Shown here piece after piece: positions 42,585 to 50,339 of a stretch of 64,000 nt of DNA. The stretch's first letter is position 1; every line of letters starts with the position of its first letter. The notes beneath the pieces were generated by a model. The model ran no database searches and had not been told where the DNA came from. It saw only the letters and a list, made by a program, of their open reading frames with translations. A program made the position numbers and the translations under genes. Source of the DNA: Micromonospora phaseoli (GTDB taxonomy: Bacteria; Actinomycetota; Actinomycetes; Mycobacteriales; Micromonosporaceae); assembly GCF_900109115.1 (NCBI RefSeq), contig NZ_FNYV01000004.1, forward strand, positions 372,001 through 436,000, given 5' to 3'.

Positions 42585-42605
42585 CTGACACCGTGTCAGA
42601 GTCAA
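42585..42605 (-). promoter_or_regulatory. MerR-type operator in the regulator promoter
   Basis: On the minus strand TTGACT (-35 like, 42605-42600) is followed at once by the palindrome CTGACAC-G-GTGTCAG (42599-42585). MerR proteins bind such a dyad inside a long -35/-10 spacer. It ends 19 bases before the ATG. Confidence 0.65.
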
Positions 42606-42632
42606 CCGTGCGCCGACCGGGCGGGCACCGGC

Positions 42633-44243
42633 TCAGCCGGGCAGCGGTGCCTCGTCACCCCGGTTGCGGCGCGGGGAGACCAGTCGGCGCACCATCGGGG
42701 TGGCATTCCACCTCGCCGCGCCGACCAGGTCGCGGGCGTGTTCCAGCACGGTGTAGTCGGGCCGCGCCCGACCGGCGGCGAGCGCGGCGTCCAGGTCGTT
42801 GCCGCAGCGCATCAGCACGCTGTCGAAGTCGCGGCGGACCGGCTCCAGCAGGTGGTACCCGAACGAGCGGTGCAACCGGGCGAAGAGCGGCTTGTACAGC
42901 CGGGCCCGCTCGTGCAGCCCCGACGAGTACGACATCGGGTTCTTCGGCCGACGCCGGATGTAGTCGGGCAGTATGTCGGCGAAGGCCCGGCGGACGATCC
43001 ACTTCTCCTGACCGTCACGCATCTTCAGCTCGATCGGCAGCCGCATCGCCAGCTCGACCAGGGCCAGGTCCAGGAACGGCACCCGTGCCTCCACGCCGAA
43101 ACCCATGCTCGTCCGGTCGACGCGCTGCAACTCCGTACGGCACAGGTTTCGGATCTTGTGCAGGAAGAGCCGCCGGGACGCCTCCGGCCCGACCTCGTGG
43201 TACATCGGGTAGCCACCGAACAGTTCGTCGGAACCGTCGCCGGTGAGCACCACCTTGACCCCCAGGTCCCGCAGCCGCCGGAAGATCGGCACCGAGACGA
43301 CCGCGTTGATGATGTCGCCGTACTCGGTCAGCTCGGAGACTCCGATCGCCTCCCGGACGTCGGCCAGCCGGATGTCGCGCGGGCGCAGCTCGACCACCTC
43401 GTGTGGCACCCCGAGGTCCTTCGCCAACCGCCGGGCGTACGCCAGGTCGGGACTGCCCGGTGCCCCGACGGTGACCGCGACGCAGTCCGGGTGCAGCTGT
43501 GCCGCGTGCAGCAACGCCAGCGAGCTGTCCAGGCCGCCGGAGAGCACCACACCCACCGTGAGATCGGTGTCCAGCCGCACCCGGATGCTGTCGGTGAGGG
43601 CGGCACGGACGAGCAGGGCGGCCTCGTCCGGGTCGTCCACCATCGGCAGGTCCGCGCCGAGCGCGAGCAGGTCCACGTACGGACGCAGCCGGACCTGCCG
43701 GTCGGCGTCGGCCCAGCCGTGATGCCCCGGGGGCACCTCGACCACCGGCGCGCCCACCCGGACCAACGCCTTCACCTCGCTCGCCACGTGCAGGCATCCG
43801 GGGCTGCGCGACCAGTACAGCGGCTTCACCCCGAGCGGATCCCGCGCCAGGTACGCCCGACCGGTGGCCCGATCCACGATGGCGAAGGCGTACTCACCGC
43901 GCAGCCGGGTCACCACCTGGTCACCCCACTGCTCGAACGCGGCGAGCACCACCTCGGTGTCGCTGGCACTGCGGAACTCGTGCCCGAGTTCGGTCAGCTC
44001 GGCGCGCAGCTCGTGGTGGTTGAAGACCTCGCCGTTGTAGCAGAGCAGCCAGCGCTCGCCGACGGAGACCCACGGCTGCACGGCACGTTCCCGGTCCACC
44101 ACCCGCAACCGCCGGACCCCGGCGAGCAGGCCGCTTTCGTACCGGGTCTCGGTGACCTCACCGCGCGGGGAGAGCGTGCCGAGCATCCGCCGGAAGATCG
44201 CCGGATCGGCCTCTGGGCCGAGGCTGAGCACAATTCCGCACAT
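42633..44243 (-). CDS. Glutamine-dependent asparagine synthetase-like amidotransferase
   Basis: 536 residues with the class II glutaminase at the N-terminus (MCGIVLSLG, catalytic Cys2; YNGEVFNHHELRAEL) and the ATP-pyrophosphatase synthetase domain (VVLSGGLDSSLALLHAA, LTGDGSDELFGGYPMY, GFGVEARVPFLDLALVELA). Either it makes free asparagine (AsnB) or, like LtsA/AsnB1-type enzymes, amidates a cell-wall precursor. Shorter than AsnB of E. coli-type (about 550) but complete. It starts three bases after the stop of a gene for an M15-like peptidase, which favours the cell-wall reading. Confidence 0.9.
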   Translation of the reverse strand: MCGIVLSLGPEADPAIFRRMLGTLSPRGEVTETRYESGLLAGVRRLRVVDRERAVQPWVSVGERWLLCYNGEVFNHHELRAELTELGHEFRSASDTEVVLAAFEQWGDQVVTRLRGEYAFAIVDRATGRAYLARDPLGVKPLYWSRSPGCLHVASEVKALVRVGAPVVEVPPGHHGWADADRQVRLRPYVDLLALGADLPMVDDPDEAALLVRAALTDSIRVRLDTDLTVGVVLSGGLDSSLALLHAAQLHPDCVAVTVGAPGSPDLAYARRLAKDLGVPHEVVELRPRDIRLADVREAIGVSELTEYGDIINAVVSVPIFRRLRDLGVKVVLTGDGSDELFGGYPMYHEVGPEASRRLFLHKIRNLCRTELQRVDRTSMGFGVEARVPFLDLALVELAMRLPIELKMRDGQEKWIVRRAFADILPDYIRRRPKNPMSYSSGLHERARLYKPLFARLHRSFGYHLLEPVRRDFDSVLMRCGNDLDAALAAGRARPDYTVLEHARDLVGAARWNATPMVRRLVSPRRNRGDEAPLPG

Positions 44244-44246
44244 CGT

Positions 44247-45203
44247 TCAGATCCCCATCTCGGCTTCGTACGCCCGACGCAGCCGCAGGGTCGCGGACGG
44301 CGCGAGACAGATGTGCCACGCCTGCCCCTCGTCGACCACGTTGATCTCTCCGGCCCGTTGCCTGCTCAGCAACAGCCCGGCCAGGGTGTCCCGCACGCCG
44401 AAGCGGCCGAACCACTCCATCTCCACGTCCGCCGCCCAGCCCAGGCAGTGCCCGCTGGGCACCATCGCGGCGTACCCGAGGCGCCGCAACCGGTACTGGT
44501 GCTCGGCGCTGCGGACCAGGCTGGTCACCCACAGCGGCGGGGTGCCCGCCGGGGTGGCGGCGGCGAACTCCCGGCCGATGTCGTTGAGCAGGGCGACCAC
44601 CTCACGGCGGGCCCGGCGGAAGAGCAACCCGGCGGTACGCGGGGTGGCGTCGGGCAACATCCGACGGCGCACGGCGCGTACCCCCCGGCCGACGACCGTG
44701 CGGGGCTGCTCGGTGTAGCGGAACCGCAGCAGGTCCCGGCGTCGCAGCCATTCCAGGTCGACCAGTTCGGTGCTGTGGTGCACCTCCGTGTCGGTGAGGA
44801 AGGTCGACGCGTCGCGCCACCACATCACGTCGACGCGGGACAGCAGGTAGATGCGGACCAGGGCGGCGAGGTCGCCGGCGGAGCTGCGCGCGTTCGGCTG
44901 GTACCGCGCCATCTCCAGCAGCAGGGTCTCGCGGGCGCCGATCAGGCCCTGCGAGGTCGCTTCGAGCACCTTGGCGATGGCCGGCTCCCGCAGTCGCTGG
45001 TCGATCAGCACCTGACGGGCGTTCGTGCTGGCCGCCTGGGCGAGCGCACCCACCTCGACCAGCAGTTCGGCGACGGCCTCGCGGTAGGCCTCCAGGTCGG
45101 GCGGGGCGGCGGTGAGCGGGCGTACGCTGCCACGCGGACGACGTCGGGCCGGAGTGACAGGCGGACCGGACTGATGTCCCGGGCTTCGGCTGGGCACTCG
45201 CAT
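44247..45203 (-). CDS. DUF5715 protein with D,D-peptidase (M15-like) motif
   Basis: 318 residues; ATG 45203 follows GAGAGGA. The N-terminal half is helical with long charged stretches and no signal peptide. The C-terminal half has VTSLVRSAEHQYRL, SGHCLGWAADVEMEWF and INVVDEGQAWHICL. S-x-H-x-x-G-x-A-x-D followed by W-H is the zinc motif of the M15/VanX-type D-Ala-D-Ala peptidases, so a zinc hydrolase fold is likely. Cytoplasmic location would fit a precursor-peptide or D-Ala-D-Ala hydrolase. Co-transcribed with the amidotransferase three bases downstream. Confidence 0.8.
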   Translation of the reverse strand: MRVPSRSPGHQSGPPVTPARRRPRGSVRPLTAAPPDLEAYREAVAELLVEVGALAQAASTNARQVLIDQRLREPAIAKVLEATSQGLIGARETLLLEMARYQPNARSSAGDLAALVRIYLLSRVDVMWWRDASTFLTDTEVHHSTELVDLEWLRRRDLLRFRYTEQPRTVVGRGVRAVRRRMLPDATPRTAGLLFRRARREVVALLNDIGREFAAATPAGTPPLWVTSLVRSAEHQYRLRRLGYAAMVPSGHCLGWAADVEMEWFGRFGVRDTLAGLLLSRQRAGEINVVDEGQAWHICLAPSATLRLRRAYEAEMGI

Positions 45204-45392
45204 GGTCGGTCCTCTCTGCCGGTGCGACGATCGCCTGTTGCAGACAGTAACCACGCGAATCGGGATAAGTGCGAGCAGCACTCCTATATCCCTCTAAGGC
45301 GTGGCAGAAGCGGCGTAGATGTCACGTGTCGCGCAGTGGCAGACACGCACCCGACTCAGGCGGTAATCACGGCGTTGACCACACTGAACACT

Positions 45393-45412
45393 CATGTACC
45401 ATCCGGTACATG
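45393..45412 (+). promoter_or_regulatory. TetR operator 1, over the start of the SRPBCC gene
   Basis: CATGTACC-ATCC-GGTACATG: eight-base perfect arms. The same arms and spacing recur at 47403-47422 in front of the tetR gene. The right arm contains the ATG start codon of the SRPBCC gene at 45410. Confidence 0.8.
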
Positions 45413-45844
45413 TCGATAGTGGTTGATCAGCCCGTTCGCGCCGACCGCACCTCCCTGTGGAGAGCGGTGAGCGCCCTCGATCGCTGGGCCGAGTTGTTAC
45501 CCACCGTCAACGAGGTCAGGCGGGTCGACGGTCCCGGGCCGATCACGGTCGGGAGTCGCTTCCTGGTTCGCCAGCCAGGGCTGGCGGCCGCCACGTACCA
45601 GGTGACCGACTGGCGTCCCGAGGCCGGCTTCACCTGGGCAGCCCGCACCGCGGGCGTGCGGACCACGGCGACGCACGTCCTGCATCCGGAGGGCGACACC
45701 ACCCGGCTGCAACTGCGCATCGACTGGGACGGCCCCGGCTCCCGGCTCGTGCGGGTGCTCTTCGCCAGGCGGACCCGACGGCTGCTCGAGCAGGAGGCCG
45801 CGACCTTCGCCAGCCTGGCCGAGCGCGGCCACGGCGAGGTGTGA
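45410..45844 (+). CDS. SRPBCC (START/Bet v 1-like) family protein
   Basis: 144 residues with the helix-grip fold: MSIVVDQPVRADRTSLW, LDRWAELLPTVNEVRRVDG, GSRFLVRQPGLAAATYQVTDW and a long C-terminal helix (RLVRVLFARRTRRLLEQEA). Family members bind a hydrophobic ligand; some are polyketide cyclases or ligand carriers, others control membrane lipids. The start codon lies inside a TetR operator and no ribosome site precedes it, so the message may be leaderless. It overlaps no gene but is followed after five bases by the SMP-30 gene, so the two form an operon. Confidence 0.88.
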   Translation: MSIVVDQPVRADRTSLWRAVSALDRWAELLPTVNEVRRVDGPGPITVGSRFLVRQPGLAAATYQVTDWRPEAGFTWAARTAGVRTTATHVLHPEGDTTRLQLRIDWDGPGSRLVRVLFARRTRRLLEQEAATFASLAERGHGEV

Positions 45845-45849
45845 CGCCG

Positions 45850-46758
45850 ATGTCGACCGTCGAACGGGTACCGACCCAGTGGGAGGTACTGGACGAGCGG
45901 TTCCGAGCGGTGCGGGGTGACCACGTCGTGCAGCGGCTGTTCGACGGCGGACGCTGGCTGGAGGGGCCGGCCTACTCCCCCGCGTGGCGCTGCCTGCTGT
46001 TCAGTGACATCCCGAACGACCGGGTGCTGCGCTGGGACGAGGTGTCCGGCCGGTGCGATGTCTTCCAGACCCCCGCCGGCTACGCCAACGGCCGCACCCT
46101 CGATAGGCGCGGCCGCGTCGTCACCTGCGAGCACGGACCCCGTCGGGTGACCCGCACCGAGCCCGACGGGTCGCAGACCGTCGTGGCGGACCGCTGGCGC
46201 GGCAAGCGGTTCAACAGTCCGAACGACGTCGTGGAGACCGCGGACGGCTCGTTGTGGTTCACCGACCCGAGCTACGGCATCGACAGCGACTACGAGGGCC
46301 ACCGGGCGGAGCCGGAACTGGACGGCTGCCACGTCTACCGCTGCTCACCCGACGGCCGCGTGGACCGGGTAGCCGACGACTTCCAACGGCCCAACGGTCT
46401 CGCGTTCTCCGCGGACGAGCGCCGGCTGTACATCGTCGACACCCAGCGCCGGCACCTGCGGCACTTCGATGTCGGACCGGACTGGGCGCTACGCGACCGC
46501 GGCGTACTCGCCGACTGTGACGCCGGGTCGTTCGACGGGATCCGGCTGGACAGCGCGGGCCGGCTCTGGGTCGCCGCCCACGACGGCGTGCACTGTCTCG
46601 ACCAGGACGGGACCATGCTCGGCAAGCTCCGACTGCCGGAGATCTGCTCGAACCTCACCTTCGGTGGCCGCAAGCGCAACGTGCTGTTCGTGACGGCAAC
46701 CACCTCGGTCTACTCGCTCGCGCTCAACGTCACCGGTGCCGGGCCGACGGGCGGGTGA
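45850..46758 (+). CDS. SMP-30/gluconolactonase family lactonase
   Basis: 302 residues forming the six-blade propeller of the SMP-30 family. Metal ligands are in WLEGPAYSP (Glu), TPAGYANGRT, RFNSPNDVVE (Asn) and AGSFDGIRLD (Asp), matching calcium-dependent lactonases that open sugar or other lactones. It follows the SRPBCC gene by five bases and is controlled by the TetR operator upstream of it. A ligand-binding SRPBCC plus a lactonase under a TetR repressor suggests breakdown of a small hydrophobic lactone, perhaps a signal or antibiotic; that is inference. Confidence 0.93.
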   Translation: MSTVERVPTQWEVLDERFRAVRGDHVVQRLFDGGRWLEGPAYSPAWRCLLFSDIPNDRVLRWDEVSGRCDVFQTPAGYANGRTLDRRGRVVTCEHGPRRVTRTEPDGSQTVVADRWRGKRFNSPNDVVETADGSLWFTDPSYGIDSDYEGHRAEPELDGCHVYRCSPDGRVDRVADDFQRPNGLAFSADERRLYIVDTQRRHLRHFDVGPDWALRDRGVLADCDAGSFDGIRLDSAGRLWVAAHDGVHCLDQDGTMLGKLRLPEICSNLTFGGRKRNVLFVTATTSVYSLALNVTGAGPTGG

Positions 46759-46794
46759 CCCCACCGCCGCGACCACGGCCACACCGCGGCGAGG

Positions 46795-47379
46795 TCACCC
46801 GGCACGGCGGGACGGCCGCGTCGAGTCCAGAAAGGCCGCCATCGTCGCGTCGGCGGTGGCCCGGTCACCGGTCAGGGCAAGCTCGAACAGCACGCCCCGG
46901 GTCATCGCCATCGCCATCCGCGCCTGAGCCTGGGCCTGGGCGGGCGGGTGGCCGACGTCCTCGAAGAACTGACCGAGCCGGTCGGTCCAGACGACGATCC
47001 AGGTACGCAGCGAACTCGCCCACGCGTGCCCCTGCATCGCCGCCGCCGACATCTCGAAGAACAACGGCGCGAACGCGCGGTCGTCGGCGAGCCGGACCCA
47101 GAATTGCCAGGCCCCGTCGTACGGGTCGTCGGCCGCCTCACGTGGCAGCGACTCGAGAAACTCCTGCTGGTCCCGCCAGATGGCCTCGACCATCGCGGTG
47201 AGCAACCCGGCGCGAGAGCCGAAGTGGTAGATGAGCATCCGGTGACTCGTGCCGATCTGCGCGGCGAGGGTACGCAGGCTGGTGTCCCCGACGCCGTTGG
47301 CCGCGAACCATGCGATCGCCCGCCGCAGGAGCGCCTCCTGCGGACCTGTGGCGGGCTCTGCGACGGTCACGACAGGCAT
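46795..47379 (-). CDS. TetR-family repressor
   Basis: 194 residues from ATG 47379; the frame is open upstream but those 57 codons read through the operator and are not TetR-like. The HTH is TSLRTLAAQIGTSHRMLIYHFGSRAGLLTA; the helical ligand domain follows. It is convergent with the lactonase gene and its own promoter holds operator 2, identical in arms to operator 1 before the SRPBCC gene, so it should repress both units. Ligand unknown; the ligand pocket would be expected to take the lactonase substrate. Confidence 0.92.
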   Translation of the reverse strand: MPVVTVAEPATGPQEALLRRAIAWFAANGVGDTSLRTLAAQIGTSHRMLIYHFGSRAGLLTAMVEAIWRDQQEFLESLPREAADDPYDGAWQFWVRLADDRAFAPLFFEMSAAAMQGHAWASSLRTWIVVWTDRLGQFFEDVGHPPAQAQAQARMAMAMTRGVLFELALTGDRATADATMAAFLDSTRPSRRAG

Positions 47380-47402
47380 GCTACGGCCACCACCGCCACC
47401 CG

Positions 47403-47422
47403 CATGTACCGTTCGGTACATG
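47403..47422 (-). promoter_or_regulatory. TetR operator 2, in the tetR promoter
   Basis: CATGTACC-GTTC-GGTACATG: eight-base perfect arms, identical to operator 1 at 45393-45412; 24 bases before the ATG of the TetR gene. Confidence 0.82.
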
Positions 47423-47434
47423 ACCCTGCGGCGT

Positions 47435-48040
47435 TCACAACCAGCCGCACTCCCGGGCCACGCGTACCGCCTCGGCCCGGCTGTCGACGCCCAGCTTCTG
47501 CACGGCGATCGCCAGGTAGTTACGGACGGTGCCACTGGACAGGTGGGCACGGCGGGCGACCGAGGCGACCGGTGCCCCGTCCTGGGCCAGTCGCAGCGTC
47601 TCCAACTCGCGGGGGGTCAGCGGGCACGGCGGGATGGTGAGCGCGTCCGCCGCGAGCGCCGGGTCGACGTACCGGCCGCCGGCGTGCACCCGGCGGATGA
47701 CGTCGGCCAGCGCACCACCGGGCGAGCCCTTGGGCAGGAAGCCCCGGGCCCCGGCAGCCAACGCCCGGGTCAGGTGCGGCGGGCGACCCTGGCCGGTGAG
47801 GATGACCACCGCGCAGTCCGGCAGCGCCCGGGCCAGTTCGGCGGCCACCTGGAACCCGTCCCGGCGGGGCATGGCCAGGTCGACCACTGCCACGTCGGGC
47901 CGGTGCGCGAGGGCGGCGGTCACCGCCGACTCCCCGTCGGCGGCCTGCGCGACGACCGTCAGGTCCGCCTCGAGATCGAGCAGCGCGGCGAGGGCGGTAC
48001 GGATCAGTTCCTCGTCGTCGGCGAGCAGAACGCGGATCAT
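47435..48040 (-). CDS. NarL/LuxR-type response regulator
   Basis: 201 residues: receiver domain (IRVLLADDEELIRTALAALL, phospho-acceptor Asp in VAVVDLAMPRRDG, FLPKGSPGG) and a C-terminal LuxR helix-turn-helix (LTPRELETLRLAQDG, HLSSGTVRNYLAIAVQKLGV). It activates or represses target promoters after phosphorylation by the sensor kinase upstream, whose stop its start overlaps by four bases (ATGA). DesR-like systems of this size often sense membrane or wall state. Confidence 0.93.
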   Translation of the reverse strand: MIRVLLADDEELIRTALAALLDLEADLTVVAQAADGESAVTAALAHRPDVAVVDLAMPRRDGFQVAAELARALPDCAVVILTGQGRPPHLTRALAAGARGFLPKGSPGGALADVIRRVHAGGRYVDPALAADALTIPPCPLTPRELETLRLAQDGAPVASVARRAHLSSGTVRNYLAIAVQKLGVDSRAEAVRVARECGWL

Positions 48041-49188
48041 GCGGCGGTCGGCACGGTCGCCTCGACGGTGAAGACACCGTCGGCGCAGCGGGTGCGCAGC
48101 TGCCCGCCGGCCCCGGCCAGCCGGTCGGCCAGACCGCGCAGGCCGTGGCTGTGCCGGTCCGGCAACGCCGGGGCGGTCACGCCGTCGTTGGTCACGGTCA
48201 TCCGCGCCACGTGCTCCTCCTGGATGATCTCGATCCGACACCAGCCGGCCCGGCTGTGGCGCAGCACGTTGGTACCGGCCTCGCGAAGCACCGCCGCGAG
48301 CTGGATCGCCGCCTCCGAGGGCAGCTCGCCGGCCGGTGGTACGACCGTGCACCGCACCCCGGACGAGCGCAGCACCTCACCGACGGCGGTGAGCTGCTCG
48401 GCGAGGTCGACCCGACGGTAGCCGTGCACGGTGCGGCGCAGCTCGGTCAGGGCCGTGGCGGCCAGCCGCTGCGCCTCACCCGCCTCCCGGCCCGCCCGTG
48501 CGGGGTCGTCCGCCGCGAGCCGGGCGGCCAGTTCGGACTTGAGCGCGATGACGGTCAGGTGGTGCCCGAGCAGGTCGTGCACGTCACCGGCGAAACGCAG
48601 CCGCTCCTGCGCGGCGACCAGCCGGGCCTGCGCCGCCCGCCCCTGTCCGGCCTGGACGAGCAGCCGAAAGAACCACACCTGGAAGCCGTTCACGGCGGCG
48701 ACACTCAGGCCGACGCCGCCGGTGATCAACAACGCCCGGCCGACCGACGCTCCGGTCGCGGCGGCGACCGCCGCCGCGACCGCGGCGACACCGGCCGCCG
48801 CTGGTGCCGCCGCCCGCAACGGAGCCAGCAACGGGACTCCCCCGACGACGGCCGCGCCGAGCCAAGCCCAGGTGGGCCACGCGCCGACGGCGACCGGTGC
48901 CACCAGTGGCACGCTGAGCACTGTCACGCCGACGTAGCCGAGCCGCAGCCGCAGCCGACCGGGCGGTTCGGGCGTCACCGCGGCGTACAGCGCCACCGCC
49001 AGGACCAGCGCGAACGCGACCAGCCCGACGGTGCCCGCCGCCAGCCGCCACCGGTCCGGCTCCCGGGTCAGGCCGACCGCCGGCAGGAGCAGGGTGGCCG
49101 CCATGCCGCAGGCCAGGGAGACCAGGGTCGCGGCGCGGGCGCGGGACAGGGCCGCTCCCCCACCCGGCACCGCCACCTCCGCCACCAC
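48037..49188 (-). CDS. DesK-type sensor histidine kinase
   Basis: 383 residues with five to six N-terminal membrane helices (about 15-185), a dimerisation/phospho-acceptor helix (FAGDVHDLLGHHLTVIA, catalytic His about 205) of the HisKA_3 type, and an ATP domain with AAVLREAGTNVLRHS and SHGLRGLADRLAGAGG. No periplasmic sensor domain, so it probably senses the membrane itself. First gene of the two-component pair; divergent from the membrane protein gene at 49307. GTG 49188 is the longest start; the true start could be a few codons later. Confidence 0.9.
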   Translation of the reverse strand: MVAEVAVPGGGAALSRARAATLVSLACGMAATLLLPAVGLTREPDRWRLAAGTVGLVAFALVLAVALYAAVTPEPPGRLRLRLGYVGVTVLSVPLVAPVAVGAWPTWAWLGAAVVGGVPLLAPLRAAAPAAAGVAAVAAAVAAATGASVGRALLITGGVGLSVAAVNGFQVWFFRLLVQAGQGRAAQARLVAAQERLRFAGDVHDLLGHHLTVIALKSELAARLAADDPARAGREAGEAQRLAATALTELRRTVHGYRRVDLAEQLTAVGEVLRSSGVRCTVVPPAGELPSEAAIQLAAVLREAGTNVLRHSRAGWCRIEIIQEEHVARMTVTNDGVTAPALPDRHSHGLRGLADRLAGAGGQLRTRCADGVFTVEATVPTAA

Positions 49189-49306
49189 GGTCGCCAGGGT
49201 AGAACGCTACGTCGTGCCGGTGGACCCGCCGGTGTGCCCGGTCCGCCCGTGCGTTTCACCCGGCCGACCGGTGACACCAGGCGGATGGTTCCCGCGCCCG
49301 GCGGCG

Positions 49307-50194
49307 ATGACGCTCGATGGCATGACACAGCTGAACTCGACGGCCGCCGCCACGACAACCCCCGATCGCCGGGCCGGGCCGCGGCGGCACCTCCGACACC
49401 GGCACCTGGTCCGGCACCTGCTGGAGATGCTGCTGGCCATGGTCGCCGGGATGCTGGTGCTCGGCCCGGCACGCGCCGCCCTGGGTACGGCGTTCGGGCT
49501 GGCCCCGGCCTCGCCCGGAGTCGGCGCGCTGCTGATGGCCACCGACATGAGCGTCGGCATGGCGGTGTGGATGTGGTACCGCGGGCACAGCGTCGCCGCG
49601 CTCGGCGAAATGGTGCTGGCCATGTACGCGCCGGTCCTGCTGCTGCTCGTACCCTGGGCAGCCGGGCTGCTCGACGCCGACGCCCTGTCGACCGGTGCCC
49701 ACCTGCTGATGGTGCCGGCGATGATCGCGGTGGCGCTGCGCCGCCGGCACGAATACACCGGGCACCCCATCGCCCGGCCCGCCCCGCGACACCCGCTGCC
49801 GCGGGTGCTGGCACACCGCTGGCCGGCCGGGCTGGCCCTGCTGATGACCGCCGACAACTGGACCTCGCCCGCACCGTTGGCCGCGTACACGCTGCTGGTC
49901 CTGCCGATCGGCTACCTGGTGATCGGCAGCTTCCGCCGACAGTGGGGCGTACCCGGGAACCTTCGGCTCCAGCTCGCCGGTCTGGCGGGTTGGTCGGCGC
50001 TGGCCCTGCTCGCCGTGTCGGTCGGCGGCAGCGCCGGGCAGTGGCTGGTGGCGGTCGGCTGGCTGGCCCACGCGGGATGGGACCTGTACCACCACCGCAC
50101 CCGACAGGTGGTCCCACGCGGCTACGCAGAGTGTTGCGCGGTCATCGACGCCGTGCTGGGGATCACCATCATGTTGGCGCTGGTCACCGGCTGA
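49307..50194 (+). CDS. Multi-pass membrane protein of unknown family
   Basis: 295 residues from ATG 49307 (ATG 49322 is also possible). After a basic head rich in His/Arg come seven predicted membrane helices, with short Met-rich ones (LLMATDMSVGMAVWMWYRG, LGEMVLAMYAPVL) followed by LSTGAHLLMVPAMIAVALRRRHEYTG. The last helix pair has WDLYHHRTRQVVPRGYAECCAVIDAVLG. I cannot assign a function. Being divergent from the two-component genes, it is a candidate target of that regulator. Confidence 0.72.
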   Translation: MTLDGMTQLNSTAAATTTPDRRAGPRRHLRHRHLVRHLLEMLLAMVAGMLVLGPARAALGTAFGLAPASPGVGALLMATDMSVGMAVWMWYRGHSVAALGEMVLAMYAPVLLLLVPWAAGLLDADALSTGAHLLMVPAMIAVALRRRHEYTGHPIARPAPRHPLPRVLAHRWPAGLALLMTADNWTSPAPLAAYTLLVLPIGYLVIGSFRRQWGVPGNLRLQLAGLAGWSALALLAVSVGGSAGQWLVAVGWLAHAGWDLYHHRTRQVVPRGYAECCAVIDAVLGITIMLALVTG

Positions 50195-50206
50195 GACGGT
50201 CCCACG

Positions 50207-50237
50207 GGGGGTCCGCCGGCACGGGGCGGCGGACCCC
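50207..50237 (+). terminator. Terminator of the membrane protein gene
   Basis: 11-base stem GGGGTCCGCCG / CGGCGGACCCC with a nine-base loop, 13 bases after the stop. Confidence 0.7.
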
Positions 50238-50245
50238 GCGCGTCG

Positions 50246-50303
50246 TCCGGTGGTCGGCCTCGCTTGTTCCGGTGGCCCGGCCTCGCTTGTTCCGGTGGTC
50301 GGC
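50246..50303 (+). repeat. Short tandem repeat upstream of the helicase gene
   Basis: Two and a half adjoining units of 22-23 bases, each starting TCCGGTGG[TC]C and ending CGCTTGT (50246-50267, 50268-50290, partial 50291-50303). They end 37 bases before the helicase start and may alter promoter spacing or be remains of slippage. Confidence 0.75.
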
Positions 50304-50339
50304 GCAGCGGGCGAGATGGCGTAATGAAAAGCTTGACCC

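Noticed and set aside
42633-45203. Lasso peptide or other RiPP cluster because of the AsnB-like gene
   Set aside because: The AsnB protein has the full glutaminase domain with Cys2, there is no precursor peptide frame nearby, and the partner is M15-like rather than a B1/B2 leader protease.
42540-45419. Plus-strand open frame of 959 codons
   Set aside because: It is antisense to the asparagine-synthetase-like and M15-like genes. Composition is rich in His/Gln/Arg/Pro with no domain, as expected for a shadow frame in high-GC DNA; the minus-strand genes have clear catalytic motifs.
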